This document shows, piece by piece, positions 50,236-60,338 of a stretch of DNA of 64,000 nt. The notes under the pieces were generated by a model. It had not been told where the DNA came from and ran no database searches. It saw only the letters and a list, made by a program, of their open reading frames with translations. Within the stretch, counting starts at the first letter, position 1. Every line of letters starts with the position of its first letter. A program made the position numbers and the translations under genes. Location: assembly GCA_026399475.1 (NCBI GenBank), contig JAPLQY010000012.1, forward strand, positions 1 through 64,000. The letters are read 5' to 3'. The DNA is from Rhodocyclales bacterium (GTDB lineage Bacteria; Pseudomonadota; Gammaproteobacteria; Burkholderiales; Rhodocyclaceae).

Positions 50236-50270
50236 GCGGTGCAACACCGCATGACTGCAATGTAATTACA
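50236..50270. promoter_or_regulatory. Dyads in the LysR/small-protein divergent region
   Basis: GCGGTG-CAA-CACCGC (50236-50250, 6-3-6) and TGTAATTACA (50261-50270) are perfect dyads in the AT-rich space between divergent genes. LysR proteins bind such sites next to their own genes. Binding here is inferred. Confidence 0.45.
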
Positions 50271-50335
50271 TATTCAACTAAAGACAATTAGCAGTAGTGG
50301 AACAACATTGATGAATATTGGTCCATAATGATCCA

Positions 50336-51247
50336 ATGGATCGCGCTGCAGAGATGACTGCTTTTGTTCGTGCCGTGGAAACCGGCGGCTTTTCTGCTGC
50401 AGCGCGGGATATTGGCTTGACCCCGTCTGCCCTGTCCAAACTGGTGACGCGCCTTGAAGATCGGCTGGGTGCCCGGCTCCTGCAGCGCACCACGCGCCGC
50501 CTGCAACTGACGGCCGAAGGCGAGGCCTTCTACGCAAGAGCCCGCCCCATCCTGAGCGCGATGGACGAGGCCGAGGCCGAGGTCACCCAGGCCGGAGCCA
50601 GCCCGCGCGGCCTGTTGCGCCTGCACTGCGGATCGGCCTTCGGCATGCATCAGCTAGCGCCGGCCATCCCGCGCTTCCAGGCGCTTCATCCCGAGGTCGA
50701 GATGGACATCACCATCAGCGACCAGCCGCTCGGCGCCATGGAGGAAGGTGTCGACCTGGCAATCCGCATCGGTCCGCTCGACGAGTCATCGTTGGTGGCG
50801 CGGCGCATCTGCAACCTGCAACGGGTGATCTGTGCTGCGCCGGGCTATCTGCAACGACGGGGCACGCCGCGCACGCCCGATGATCTGCAGCAGCACAACT
50901 GCCTGTGGATCACCAGCCTGCCTGCCCTGCGCCGCTGGCCCTTCGATACCGACGACGGCATCCGCGTGGTGCATGTCGGCGGCAACGTGGCGGCCAACAA
51001 TGCCGAGACCGTATTGCAACTGGCGGTGGCCGGTGTCGGCATTACGCGCCTGACCGATGTCATCGTCGGTGATGCGATTCGCAGCGGGAAACTGGTGCCG
51101 ATCCTGACCGACTGGCACCACGTCGAGCCGGTGCCCCTGTTCGCCACCTATCCCAGCGGACGCAACCTGTCACCCAAGGTACGCGCGATGGTGGATTTTC
51201 TCGTCGCGGAGTTCCGTAGTGCGCCCTGGCGGCAGGCGAGCCGCTGA
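50336..51247 (+). CDS. LysR-family transcriptional regulator
   Basis: Regulator of 303 residues. Winged HTH at 1-62 (AFVRAVETGGFSAAARDIGLTPSALSKLVTRLEDRLGARLLQRTTR), then a periplasmic-binding-like effector domain with the usual DLAIRIGPLDESSLVARR turn. Start ATG 50336 is chosen over 50318 because MDRAAEMTAFVRAVE is the typical N-terminus. The target may be the divergent small gene or flavin reductase; unproved. Confidence 0.93.
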   Translation: MDRAAEMTAFVRAVETGGFSAAARDIGLTPSALSKLVTRLEDRLGARLLQRTTRRLQLTAEGEAFYARARPILSAMDEAEAEVTQAGASPRGLLRLHCGSAFGMHQLAPAIPRFQALHPEVEMDITISDQPLGAMEEGVDLAIRIGPLDESSLVARRICNLQRVICAAPGYLQRRGTPRTPDDLQQHNCLWITSLPALRRWPFDTDDGIRVVHVGGNVAANNAETVLQLAVAGVGITRLTDVIVGDAIRSGKLVPILTDWHHVEPVPLFATYPSGRNLSPKVRAMVDFLVAEFRSAPWRQASR

Positions 51248-51268
51248 ATTCAGGATGAAAATGCGTCC

Positions 51269-52471
51269 ATGGCTACCCTGACCCTGCATCCCGGCAAGGA
51301 GAAATCCGTCCTGCGCCGGCACCCCTGGTTGTTCTCCGGCGCGGTTGCGCAACTCGATGGCCGGGCGCGGCCAGGCGACACGGTCGATGTCGTCTCGCAT
51401 GAGGGGAAGCCCCTGGCGCGTGCGGCGTGGAGCCCTGCGTCGCAGATACGCGCCCGGGTCTGGAGCTTCGATCCTGACGAAACCATCGATCACGCCTTCT
51501 TCAAGCGTCGCGTCGCGGCGGCCGTCGCGCGTCGCACTGCCTTGCCTGAACTGGCCGGGCAGCAGGGGCTGCGCCTGATCCACGCCGAATCAGACGGCCT
51601 GCCCGGCGTCATCGCCGATCGCTATGGCGACACCGTGGTGGTGCAACTCACTACGGCGGGGGCCGACAAGTGGCGTGCGGCCATTGCCGACTCCCTGCAC
51701 AAGGCAACGGGTTGCACACGCATTTACGAACGGTCGGACGTCGAAGTGCGCAGTCTCGAGGGCCTCGAAGCGGTCACCGGCTGGCTGCTTGGCGAGGCTT
51801 CCGGCGATGAGCTGGTGATCGAGGAAAATGGCGTCAGGATGGCGGTCGATTTTGTCGCCGGGCACAAGACCGGCTTCTATCTCGATCAGCGCGACAACCG
51901 CCGCCGCGTGGCCGAACTCGCGACGGACCGCCGGGTACTCAACTGCTTCTGCTACACGGCGGGGTTTTCACTGCAGGCGCTGGCGGGCGGCGCGCGCGAG
52001 GTGGTGTCGATGGACAGTTCCGGCCCGGCGCTGGCGATCGCGCAACGCAACCTCGCGCTCAATCCGCAACTCGATGCCGCGCGCGCGACCTGGCTCGAGG
52101 CCGATGTGTTTGCCGAGTTGCGCAACTTGCGTGGCAGCGGAGAACGCTACGACCTGATCGTGCTCGATCCGCCCAAGTTCGCCCACACCGCTGCGCACGC
52201 CGAACGTGCCGCGCGGGCCTACAAGGACATCAATCTGAGCGCCTTGCGCCTCCTGGCGCCCGGGGGCTTGCTGATGACCTACTCGTGTTCCGGCGGCGTC
52301 AGCGCGGAACTGTTCCAGAAAATTGTCGCCGGCGCCGCGCTGGACGCCGGCGCATCTACCAAAATGAGCGTGCGCATCGTGCAGCGCCTGCAGGGCGCCG
52401 CGGACCATCCGGTCGATCTGGCATTCCCGGAAGGCGACTACCTGAAGGGGCTGCTGCTGCAGGTCGATTGA
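51269..52471 (+). CDS. rlmI: RlmI-type 23S rRNA (cytosine) methyltransferase
   Basis: SAM-dependent methyltransferase of 400 residues. N-terminal PUA-like domain (LHPGKEKSVLRRHPWLFSGAV), middle EEHUD-type domain, then a Rossmann methyltransferase with the SAM loop VLNCFCYTAGFSLQALAGGA and the catalytic motif LDPPKFAHT. TYSCSGGVSAELF near the C-terminus holds the Cys used in m5C formation. The assignment is to the RlmI/YccW family. Confidence 0.9.
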   Translation: MATLTLHPGKEKSVLRRHPWLFSGAVAQLDGRARPGDTVDVVSHEGKPLARAAWSPASQIRARVWSFDPDETIDHAFFKRRVAAAVARRTALPELAGQQGLRLIHAESDGLPGVIADRYGDTVVVQLTTAGADKWRAAIADSLHKATGCTRIYERSDVEVRSLEGLEAVTGWLLGEASGDELVIEENGVRMAVDFVAGHKTGFYLDQRDNRRRVAELATDRRVLNCFCYTAGFSLQALAGGAREVVSMDSSGPALAIAQRNLALNPQLDAARATWLEADVFAELRNLRGSGERYDLIVLDPPKFAHTAAHAERAARAYKDINLSALRLLAPGGLLMTYSCSGGVSAELFQKIVAGAALDAGASTKMSVRIVQRLQGAADHPVDLAFPEGDYLKGLLLQVD

Positions 52472-52852
52472 ACGCCTGGCGCGAGCGCTTGAGCAAGCTG
52501 ATGGATCACGCGGCTAACGATGCCTTGATCGGCCGCTATCGCCAGCGCGAACGCATATTTGCCAAATCCGATGCCACGGCTCGTGACGCTGGCCGGCGCT
52601 GCGGTCGCGGCACCCAGGCGCTCAGGAGTGGATATTGTCACGATCGTCGCCCGCAACCCCGGGGATTCCTGATCGCAAGGAAATGCAGCAGTCGGAGTGA
52701 TGGCAGAAACTCCAGATGCGTACTCGTGCCGTTTGCTCGCGGAACTGCCAGAAGATATCATTGCGGAGTCAGTAGGAATATGGGACAACCGCCGAAGTCC
52801 GCCAAGGGCAACTCGGGAGTGCACCAACACTTTTCCCCTCAAAGGAGCCGCC
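52472..52852 (+). other. 381-bp region with no recognised gene
   Basis: Between rlmI and the aldo/keto reductase. An open frame continues into the reductase from an ATG at 52697, but that frame has no family resemblance before 52853 and lacks an RBS. No palindrome or terminator with a T-run was found. A decayed gene cannot be excluded. Confidence 0.5.
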
Positions 52853-53914
52853 ATGAATCTTCCTGTGCCCCTGCATTTCTCCCCTGCCCGGCGCGAATTC
52901 ATCAAATCGATCGGACTGGGCGCCGCTGCGGTGACGCTGCCGTTCGCAGTGGGCAGCGCCCACGCCCAGGGGACGGAACTGATCATCCGCAAGATTCCTC
53001 GCACCGGCGAAGTGCTTCCGGCTATCGGGCTCGGTACTTACCTGGCCTTCGACGTGCTTCCCGGGCAGCCGCGTGACAACATCCGCGAAGTGATGAAACG
53101 TTTCTGGGATGGCGGCGGCCGTGTTGTCGATACGTCGCCGCTCTATGGCACGGGCGAAATCAGCGTCGGCGACTTCGCTACCGCGCTCGGCATCACCGAC
53201 AAGCTGTTCATCACCAACAAGATCTGGTCGACCGGCGAGTTCCTTGCCGACGACAGCCATGCGCGCCGCAGTCTCGAACAGACGATGCAGCGGCTATGGC
53301 GGGGAAAGATCGATGTCATGCAGGTGCACAGCCTGGTCAATGTCGACCAGATCCTGCCGGTGCTGCAGAACTGGAAGCGTGAAGGGCTCATCCGCTACTT
53401 CGGCGCCACACACCACGAACTGCCTTATTTCCCGGCACTGGCCCAGGTGGTCGAGCGCGGGTCGCTCGACTTCGTGCAGGTCCATTACTCGATACAAACG
53501 CGCCTGGCCGAGGAGCGCATCCTTCCTGCCGCGCTCGCCAATGGCACGGCGGTGCAAGTCAACATGCCCTTCGAAAAGGCTCGCCTGTTCAAGCTGGTCG
53601 AAGGACGGGCGCTGCCGGATTTCGCCAGGGAGCTTGGCATCACCAACTGGGCGCAATATTTTCTGAAGTGGGTGATCTCGCATCCGGCAATCACCTGTGC
53701 CATTCCAGCCACCAGCAATCCGGACCACCAGTCGGAAAACATTGGCGCGTTGAAGGGGCCGCTGCCGGATCAGGAAATGCGGAAGCGCATGCTGCGCCAC
53801 ATGGAATCGATTCCCGGCTTCGACAAGCTGCATGAGACTCCGCCGTATCCGGGCAAGACCTACAACGGGATCATCCGTCGGGCGCAGTCGCAGCGAACAG
53901 CGGCGTCGAAGTAG
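52853..53914 (+). CDS. Tat-exported aldo/keto reductase
   Basis: Protein of 353 residues. The N-terminus SPARREFIKSIGLGAAAVTL carries a twin-arginine motif, a hydrophobic stretch and a cleavage site at AHAQG (about 38-41). The AKR core has the catalytic Asp and Tyr in VVDTSPLYGTGE, Lys in ITNKIW and His in MQVHSL. Start 52853 follows AAAGGAG at 5 nt. Exported AKRs are less common than cytosolic ones; the redox cofactor would have to be bound before export. The substrate is unknown. Confidence 0.88.
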   Translation: MNLPVPLHFSPARREFIKSIGLGAAAVTLPFAVGSAHAQGTELIIRKIPRTGEVLPAIGLGTYLAFDVLPGQPRDNIREVMKRFWDGGGRVVDTSPLYGTGEISVGDFATALGITDKLFITNKIWSTGEFLADDSHARRSLEQTMQRLWRGKIDVMQVHSLVNVDQILPVLQNWKREGLIRYFGATHHELPYFPALAQVVERGSLDFVQVHYSIQTRLAEERILPAALANGTAVQVNMPFEKARLFKLVEGRALPDFARELGITNWAQYFLKWVISHPAITCAIPATSNPDHQSENIGALKGPLPDQEMRKRMLRHMESIPGFDKLHETPPYPGKTYNGIIRRAQSQRTAASK

Positions 53915-54025
53915 TATCTTGTTCCGCTGCCACCGACTACGCGAATGGCATTCTTTCGGTTATTTCGACAACGCTGCGCTGCAGCCGGAATGCAAGGGCG
54001 TTCCGCTGTCGCCCGCGGGATGGCG

Positions 54026-54553
54026 CTATTTCCTTTTCGGCTCTTCGTAAGGTGCGACCTTGTCGACCGCCAGGCGGTAACCCGCCTTTCCCCAAGGCGT
54101 ATCGGCCCGTTGCAGGCTCAGGGTGCCGCTGACCCAGACTGGATCCATGCTGCGCAGATTGGCGAGCGGCCGCCTGGACGCAGCGTGCACGATCTGGTTG
54201 GCCGGCGGCGGCGGGCTATGAATGCAGGCGCCGAAGTAGGGCACCAGCAGGAACTCGGTGACCTTGTTGCCCTTGTGTTCCAGCGGGATCGCGAATCCCG
54301 GCAGCCGGATTCGCGCGCCGGCCAGCGAAGGCTCGGTCGGCGCGCTGTCCCACAGTGCCTTCATCTTTTCCAGCGCCTCCATGGCTCGGGGGTCGGAGTC
54401 CTTCAGCTTGCCGGAGCTCAGCAGCGCCTTGAGATCCTGTGTCGGATCCCAGCCCTTGGGTACCAGGGATTCCCAGCCAATCTCCTTGAAGTCGTCCGCG
54501 GCATGCAGCGGCAGTGCGAGGCAGAGGGCGAGCAACAGCACAAGTTTACGCAT
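54026..54553 (-). CDS. DUF3299 exported protein of the zinc operon
   Basis: Secreted protein of 175 residues. Signal peptide MRKLVLLLALCLALPLHA, then DUF3299 with RLPGFAIPLEHKGNKVTEFLLVPYFGACIHSPPPPANQIV (Cys/His that could bind metal). DUF3299 genes accompany DUF2796 and a LolCD-like ABC transporter in Zur-regulated clusters. The start at 54553 matches the signal peptide. It ends the operon. The biochemical role is unknown. Confidence 0.82.
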   Translation of the reverse strand: MRKLVLLLALCLALPLHAADDFKEIGWESLVPKGWDPTQDLKALLSSGKLKDSDPRAMEALEKMKALWDSAPTEPSLAGARIRLPGFAIPLEHKGNKVTEFLLVPYFGACIHSPPPPANQIVHAASRRPLANLRSMDPVWVSGTLSLQRADTPWGKAGYRLAVDKVAPYEEPKRK

Positions 54554-54561
54554 GGGTGTCC

Positions 54562-55820
54562 TTAAAGTCGTGGGGTGAGGCCATCGGCAAGCGACATGCG
54601 CCACGCGCGCCAGCCCGGGACGAGGCTGGCGAGCAGTCCGGTCACGATGACCAGGACCAGCAGTTCGAGTTCCCCGGCACCGGGCAGCCGGGTGCTCAGC
54701 ACCACGCCGAAGCGCTCCAGCAGCCAGGGGGCGGCAAGGCTGCTGCCGAAGCCGGTCAGCGCCAGCCCGAGCAGCGCTCCGAGCGTGGTTACCAGCAGGC
54801 CTTCGGCGGTCAGCATCAGGAACAGGTCGCGCGGGCCGGCGCCCAGCGCACGCAGGATCGCCAGTTCGCGGCGACGCTCGTTGAGCCCGGCCAGCAGGGT
54901 GGCAGTCAGGCCGCTCAGGCCCACCAGCACCACCAGTGCCGAAATCGCCAGCAGGGTGCGCTCCACCATGCCAATGGCCTGCCACAGTTCATCCAGCGCG
55001 ACGCCCGGCAGCACGGCCAGCAGAGGTTCGCCGCGATAGTCGTTGATGAAGCGCTGCATGCGGAACACGTCGCTGCGCTGCTTCAGGCCGACCAGCGCGG
55101 CGGTGATTTCCTTCGGCTGCAAATCGAACTTGGCGACAAACTGCGGCGGGATGGCCAGGCCCGGCACCGGTGCGCCGCCAACCCAGTCGAGGTGCAGCGC
55201 GCTGATGGCTTCCAGGCTGACATGCACCGTGCGGTCGACGGGCGTGCCGGTCGGGGCGAGTATGCCGACGATGCGGAAGGGCTTGTCGCCATGTTCGCTC
55301 ATGCCGGCCTCGCTGAAGCCGTGGCTGAGCCTGATCTCCTGGCCCGGCGCATAGTCCAGGCGTGCCGCAACTTCGCTGCCGATGACTGCCTCGAACACGC
55401 TGCCGAAGGCTTGGCCGGCTGAAAAGCGCAGCGCTTCGCCTTCGCCGTGGCGGAAGTGGCGAAAGTACTCGGCGCTGGTACCCAGTACTGCGAAGCCGCG
55501 ATGCGAGTCGCCCAGCGACAGGGGCACGGCCCACTCGACCGCCGGATGGCCGGCGATGGACTGATAGCTCTTCCAGCCGATATTGTTGCTCGCCGCGCCG
55601 GAATGGAACACGGCATACAGCATCAGTTGCACGGCCCCGGTGCGGGCGCCGACTACCAGGTCGACGCCGGATACGGACTGCGTGAAGCTCTGCTGCGCAT
55701 CGACCCGCAGGCGTTCGACGGCGAGCAGCAGGGTGGTGGCCAGCACGATCGAGATCAGCGTGAGTCCGAGCGTAAGCCGCCGGCTCCACGCCGAAAGGGC
55801 GGCCAGGCGCAGAACGGCTT

Positions 55821-55824
<4 letters not shown>
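54562..55824 (-). CDS. FtsX/MacB-like ABC permease
   Basis: Permease of 420 residues with one N-terminal helix at about 15-37, a periplasmic domain of about 240 residues, and three C-terminal helices. The FtsX-like segment ALVVLVGLSGLTATLLAGLNERRRELAILRALGA and the Pro-Gly-rich end are typical of type VII/LolCE transporters. It overlaps the ATPase gene by 4 nt. In zinc operons it may act as mechanical transmission to a periplasmic or outer-membrane partner. Confidence 0.87.
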
Positions 55825-56522
<698 letters not shown>

Positions 56523-56547
56523 GAGCGTTCGGCAACCACTGTCTCGC

Positions 56548-57084
56548 TTACCAGCTCAGGCCCGGCTGCTTCGGCGTCAGTCGTCCCGCAGCCTGTCCGC
56601 CCGGACCGGCGCGCTGGACCTCGAGCCGGTAGAGTCGCTTGAAGTGGCCAAACAGGCGGGTTTCGACACTTTTGAGTGCTGCAGGATTGGCGCAGCGAAA
56701 GACATAGCGGGCATCGATGTCAGCGTGGCCTTCATCGCCGTGCTCCGCCCTGGAAGGCTTTGCGGCTTTCGGTGCCGCCGCGCGGAAGGGCACCTGGACG
56801 TCGACCGATTGCAGGGAGCAATTGGCGGCCGCAGCGGGAAGGAACAAGGCTGCGGCGTCATTCAGCACCTTCGCCGCGCCGTCCAGTGCGGCCTTTTCGG
56901 CGGCGGTCTTCGGCGCCCGCTCGAACCCGACCGCCGCATCGAGCGGCAACTCGAGCGAAATCACAAGCTGGTCCCGGTCGATGCTGATGTCGATGGTTCC
57001 CGCGCCATGCACGTGCGCTTTTCCGGCATGGGCGCTGCCGACCACGGCCACGGTCAGCAGGGCAACGAGAAGGCGATGGGTCAT
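56548..57084 (-). CDS. DUF2796 (ZrgA-like) periplasmic zinc protein
   Basis: Exported protein of 178 residues. Signal peptide MTHRLLVALLTVAVVGSAHA, then HVHGAGTIDISIDRDQL, the family opening with possible zinc-binding His, and an acid/His insert AEHGDEGHADID. DUF2796 proteins of the ZrgA kind are induced by Zur under zinc starvation in Vibrio. It probably captures zinc in the periplasm for the operon's transporters. Confidence 0.85.
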   Translation of the reverse strand: MTHRLLVALLTVAVVGSAHAGKAHVHGAGTIDISIDRDQLVISLELPLDAAVGFERAPKTAAEKAALDGAAKVLNDAAALFLPAAAANCSLQSVDVQVPFRAAAPKAAKPSRAEHGDEGHADIDARYVFRCANPAALKSVETRLFGHFKRLYRLEVQRAGPGGQAAGRLTPKQPGLSW

Positions 57085-57102
57085 GTGCAGTCTCCAGTGG
57101 AG

Positions 57103-57915
57103 TCAATGGGTGTGGCCGCCGCCGAAGGCCACCACGGCGATGCCGGCGACGAGCAGCACGCCGTGCCAGCCGACGGACTGGGTTTCGCGCTTCAGGCGCG
57201 GCATCAGGTCGGCAATGGCGATATAAAGGAAGCTCGCGGCCGCAATGGTGATGATCATCGGGATCGAGTTGCGGGCGTTGTCCAGCGCAAAGTAGCCGAT
57301 GATGCCGCCGAGCACCGAGGTCAGGCTGGATATGCCATTCCAGAACAGCGCCCGCCCGCGCTTCCAGCCGGCCGCCAGCAGGATGGCGAAATCTCCCGCC
57401 TCCTGCGGCACCTCGTGGGCGATGATGGCGAGCGTTGTGCTCCAGCCGAGCAGCGGGTCGGCGAGGAAGGCCGCCGCGATCAGCAAGCCGTCGGTGAAGT
57501 TGTGGAAGCCGTCACCGATCAGGATCAGCAGGGTTGCGCCGCGCGTGTCTGCGGCGTCGTGCAGGTGATGATGGCTATGGGTGTGGTCGTCGCACTGGCG
57601 ATCGTCCGGGTGGGCGTCCGCCTCGCTGGCGCCGCTGTGCGTGTGGCGCCACAGCGCGAATTTTTCGAGCATGAAGAAGCCGAGGATGCCGCCCAGCAGC
57701 AGCGGGAACATCTCATGCGGCGTCAGGCCGCCCTCCAGGGCCTCAGGCAGGAGATGCAATGTCGCCGTAGCCAGCAGCAGGCCGGTGGAAAAGCTCACCG
57801 TGAAACTCAGCCACTTGCGCGGCATGCCGAACATCACAAGCGCGGCGGCGAAGACGCTCAGCAGGCCGCCGAGCAGGCAGCCTAGGACAATTTGGGCGAG
57901 CAGTGGGGCTTGCAT
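57103..57915 (-). CDS. ZIP-family zinc transporter
   Basis: Membrane transporter of 270 residues with eight helices. Between helices 3 and 4 is a His-rich cytoplasmic loop (HTHSHHHLHD at about 114-123). The metal path motif GDGFHNFTDGLLIAAAF and EVPQEAGDF mark ZIP helices 4 and 5 as in ZupT/ZIP. First gene of the zinc operon, read away from zur across a palindrome. Confidence 0.92.
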   Translation of the reverse strand: MQAPLLAQIVLGCLLGGLLSVFAAALVMFGMPRKWLSFTVSFSTGLLLATATLHLLPEALEGGLTPHEMFPLLLGGILGFFMLEKFALWRHTHSGASEADAHPDDRQCDDHTHSHHHLHDAADTRGATLLILIGDGFHNFTDGLLIAAAFLADPLLGWSTTLAIIAHEVPQEAGDFAILLAAGWKRGRALFWNGISSLTSVLGGIIGYFALDNARNSIPMIITIAAASFLYIAIADLMPRLKRETQSVGWHGVLLVAGIAVVAFGGGHTH

Positions 57916-57977
57916 GGCATGGGAATGGGTGCGTGCGGCGGTGAATCGGGAGCCGCCATTGAATCACAGCAATCCCA

Positions 57978-58000
57978 CAAATGCAACTTTGTTGCATTTG
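57978..58000. promoter_or_regulatory. Probable Zur box
   Basis: CAAATGCAAC-TTT-GTTGCATTTG, a perfect 10-3-10 dyad, lies 62 bp upstream of the ZIP start and 26 bp upstream of zur. Fur-family proteins bind dyads of this size and AT-rich outer arms. Its place between a Zur gene and a zinc operon strongly suggests it controls both. Confidence 0.8.
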
Positions 58001-58026
58001 ATGTCTGCCTGTGGTTTCATTCGCCA

Positions 58027-58473
58027 ATGGCCAGCGCAAACACTCCGTCAGTCTCTGCCGATCTGATTCGTGCCACCGGCGTGAAGGTGACGCGCGGTCG
58101 GGTGCGCGTGCTCGATGCCCTGCATGCGGCTCGGCAGCCGCTGTGCCACGGAGAGCTGGAGTCCCGGCTGGGCGGCGCTGAAGAAGCAGCGATCGATCGT
58201 GTGACGCTGTACCGCATCCTCGATTCGCTGGTGGCGTGCGGACTGGCATTGAAAGCCGTGGATACACGCGGCGTGTTTCATTTCTCTGCCGCCGGCGCAC
58301 AACGTCAGCACGCCGATCACATTCATTTTCGCTGCACCGATTGCGGCGGAGTCTTTTGCCTCAAGGCCGAGCCGCCACCACCGCCCAGGCTGCCGCGTGG
58401 GTTCCGCCTAGGCGCCGTGGCGTTTGATGTCCGCGGCACCTGTGCCAGTTGTTCGACCCGGGGCGGATCATGA
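58027..58473 (+). CDS. zur: Fur-family zinc uptake regulator
   Basis: Fur-family repressor of 148 residues. Winged helix with GVKVTRGRVRVLDALHAARQPLCHGELESRL and DRVTLYRILDSLVACGL. Structural zinc Cys pairs are CTDCGGVFC and CASC at the C-terminus; HADHIHFRC gives His ligands. The context with ZIP and DUF2796 argues for zinc. The start at 58027 (MASANTPSVS) is preferred to the long upstream frame, which would cross the Zur box. Confidence 0.88.
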   Translation: MASANTPSVSADLIRATGVKVTRGRVRVLDALHAARQPLCHGELESRLGGAEEAAIDRVTLYRILDSLVACGLALKAVDTRGVFHFSAAGAQRQHADHIHFRCTDCGGVFCLKAEPPPPPRLPRGFRLGAVAFDVRGTCASCSTRGGS

Positions 58474-58582
58474 CGCCCGGTCGCCGAAGCCTGCTGGTGC
58501 TTGCCGGACTCCGCTGCTTCAGGGCGGTGGCAGGAGGGTTATACTGTTTGAGTTCTAACCAAAAAGTTATAGACCCGGATCA

Positions 58583-59695
58583 GTGGTGGAAGACGACGAC
58601 GATCTGATGTCCCTCGATTTCACGGTGCCGGGCGCGCTTGACGTGCAGCCGGAAGAGCCTGCTGTGCCTGAAATTCCCGTCCCGCCGGCACCGCCGGTGC
58701 GCGCGTCCTTGCCGCCGGCGCTGGAAGAGGCCGCGGCGATGTATGCCGCCGGGCAGGAACTCGATGCATTGCGCCGACTGGAGGCCGCAATCAAGTCTGG
58801 CGAAGCGCTCGGAGATGCCGCGGTACGTGCCTGGGGCTGCCTGTTTGACCTGCTGCAGGTCCTGGGGCGCCGTCCCGCCTTCGAGGCTCTGGCCCTGACG
58901 TTTGCGCGCCGCTTCGAGAAATCCCCGCCAGCCTGGAGCCCCGTGGTCGAAGGCCCTCATGTCGCCAGCGAGAGCAGCGGCGGGCGGGCTCATGTTTCAC
59001 TCTCCGGCGCGCTGAATGCCGGTATCGGCGAAGTCCTCAAGCAGACCATGAAGCTCGCGGCTACCAGCACCATCGTGCGCATGGACCTGGCGAAGCTGGT
59101 CGATGCCGACAACGACGGCGCCACGCTGCTGATGCGCGCGATGGCCGCCTTGAAAAGGGCAAAGAAGGAATTCGTTTTCGGCAGCCCGGATCACCTGGCG
59201 CAGATTCTCGCGGCGAAACTGGTGCCCGGTGAGCGGCGGCACGAATCAATGTGGCTGCTGTTGCTGGAGCTTTATCAGCAGGCATTTCGGCAGGATGCCT
59301 TCGAGGAGGCCGCGGTCAATTACGCCGTTACCTTCGAGGTTTCTCCGCCCTCGTGGGAAGCGTTGCCGGCACGGGCCGAGCTGCCGCCGCCGGTTTCGTC
59401 ATCGCCTGCGCCCAAGGCGGAAGGCTTCGTTCTGCGCGGCCAGTTGCTGGATGCGACCGTCGCCGATTTCGCGCCACTGGAAGCAGCGCTGGCCGGCCGC
59501 GACGAGTTCGATATCGATGCGCACAATCTGGTGCGTATCGATGCCGGCAGCGCCAGGCAACTGCTGGTGGTGCTGTCCCGCCTCCATGCCGCCGGCAAGA
59601 AGCTGAGAATCATCGGCTTGAGCACGCTGGTCGCGGTGTACCTGGACACGCTGGGTTTCGCCGACGTTGCTGAATTGCGCGCCCGCGCCATCTGA
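58583..59695 (+). CDS. STAS-like anti-anti-sigma-type protein upstream of hslVU
   Basis: Protein of 370 residues. Residues about 1-45 are acidic and Pro-rich and likely disordered. A helical segment and a STAS-like domain follow ([16 protein letters not shown] and [21 protein letters not shown]), then a second STAS-like domain at the C-terminus ([40 protein letters not shown]). The function is unknown. The start is GTG at 58583 or 58586. It lies 26 nt before hslV, a context seen in related betaproteobacteria. Confidence 0.72.
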   Translation: MVEDDDDLMSLDFTVPGALDVQPEEPAVPEIPVPPAPPVRASLPPALEEAAAMYAAGQELDALRRLEAAIKSGEALGDAAVRAWGCLFDLLQVLGRRPAFEALALTFARRFEKSPPAWSPVVEGPHVASESSGGRAHVSLSGALNAGIGEVLKQTMKLAATSTIVRMDLAKLVDADNDGATLLMRAMAALKRAKKEFVFGSPDHLAQILAAKLVPGERRHESMWLLLLELYQQAFRQDAFEEAAVNYAVTFEVSPPSWEALPARAELPPPVSSSPAPKAEGFVLRGQLLDATVADFAPLEAALAGRDEFDIDAHNLVRIDAGSARQLLVVLSRLHAAGKKLRIIGLSTLVAVYLDTLGFADVAELRARAI

Positions 59696-59721
59696 ATCAG
59701 AGTCTTCCTGCAAGGATTTCC

Positions 59722-60258
59722 ATGGAGCAATATCACGGCACCACCATCCTGTCCGTGCGCCGCGGCAGCAGTGTCGCCCTGGGCGGCGACGGCCAGGTAA
59801 CGCTGGGCAACATCGTGGTCAAGGCCACCGCGCGCAAGGTGCGGCGGCTCTACAACGAGCAGATTCTGGCCGGCTTTGCCGGCGGCACCGCCGACGCCTT
59901 CACGCTGTTCGAGCGTTTCGAGGCCAAGCTGGAGCAGTACCAGGGCAACCTGCTGCGGGCCGCCGTGGAACTGGCCAAGGACTGGCGCACCGACCGCGCG
60001 CTGCGCCGGCTGGAAGCCATGCTGTCGGTGGCCGATCGCGAGCATTCGCTGATCATTACCGGCAATGGCGATGTGCTGGAGCCGGAGTACGGCCTCGTCG
60101 CCATCGGCAGCGGCGGCGCCTATGCCCAGTCGGCTGCGCGCGCGCTGCTGGAGAACACGGACTTCACGCCCGCTGAAATCGTCAAGAAGTCGCTGGAGAT
60201 CGCCGGCGATCTTTGCATCTATACCAACCAGAATCATGTGATCGAGGTGCTTGAGTAG
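59722..60258 (+). CDS. hslV: ATP-dependent protease peptidase subunit HslV
   Basis: Thr-type peptidase of 178 residues forming the dodecamer of the HslVU protease. The propeptide MEQYHG ends before Thr7 ([10 protein letters not shown]), the N-terminal nucleophile. [23 protein letters not shown] and [14 protein letters not shown] are family motifs. Confidence 0.97.
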   Translation: MEQYHGTTILSVRRGSSVALGGDGQVTLGNIVVKATARKVRRLYNEQILAGFAGGTADAFTLFERFEAKLEQYQGNLLRAAVELAKDWRTDRALRRLEAMLSVADREHSLIITGNGDVLEPEYGLVAIGSGGAYAQSAARALLENTDFTPAEIVKKSLEIAGDLCIYTNQNHVIEVLE

Positions 60259-60260
60259 CT

Positions 60261-60325
60261 GTGAAATGTGAAACGTGATGGGGCGGGTGTATTTGCGTTT
60301 CACGTTTCACTTTTCACGTTTCACC
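60261..60325. repeat. Heptamer repeat hairpin between hslV and hslU
   Basis: Two GTGAAA(T/C) heptamers and a partial third face four tandem TTTCAC(G/T/C) heptamers. An 18-bp inverted repeat (60261-60278 with 60300-60317) has a single mismatch and a 21-nt loop. The stem begins 2 nt after the hslV stop and ends 13 nt before the hslU start, so a stable mRNA structure is expected in the spacer. Confidence 0.8.
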
Positions 60326-60338
60326 AAAAGGCCTTTCC

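Noticed and set aside
52697..52852. N-terminal extension of the Tat aldo/keto reductase
   Set aside because: The extension would bury the twin-arginine signal, has no RBS, and shows no family similarity; AAAGGAG supports 52853.
57892..58026. N-terminal extension of Zur
   Set aside because: It would be translated through the palindromic operator and overlaps the ZIP start; Fur-family proteins start near MASANTPSVSADLIRATG.
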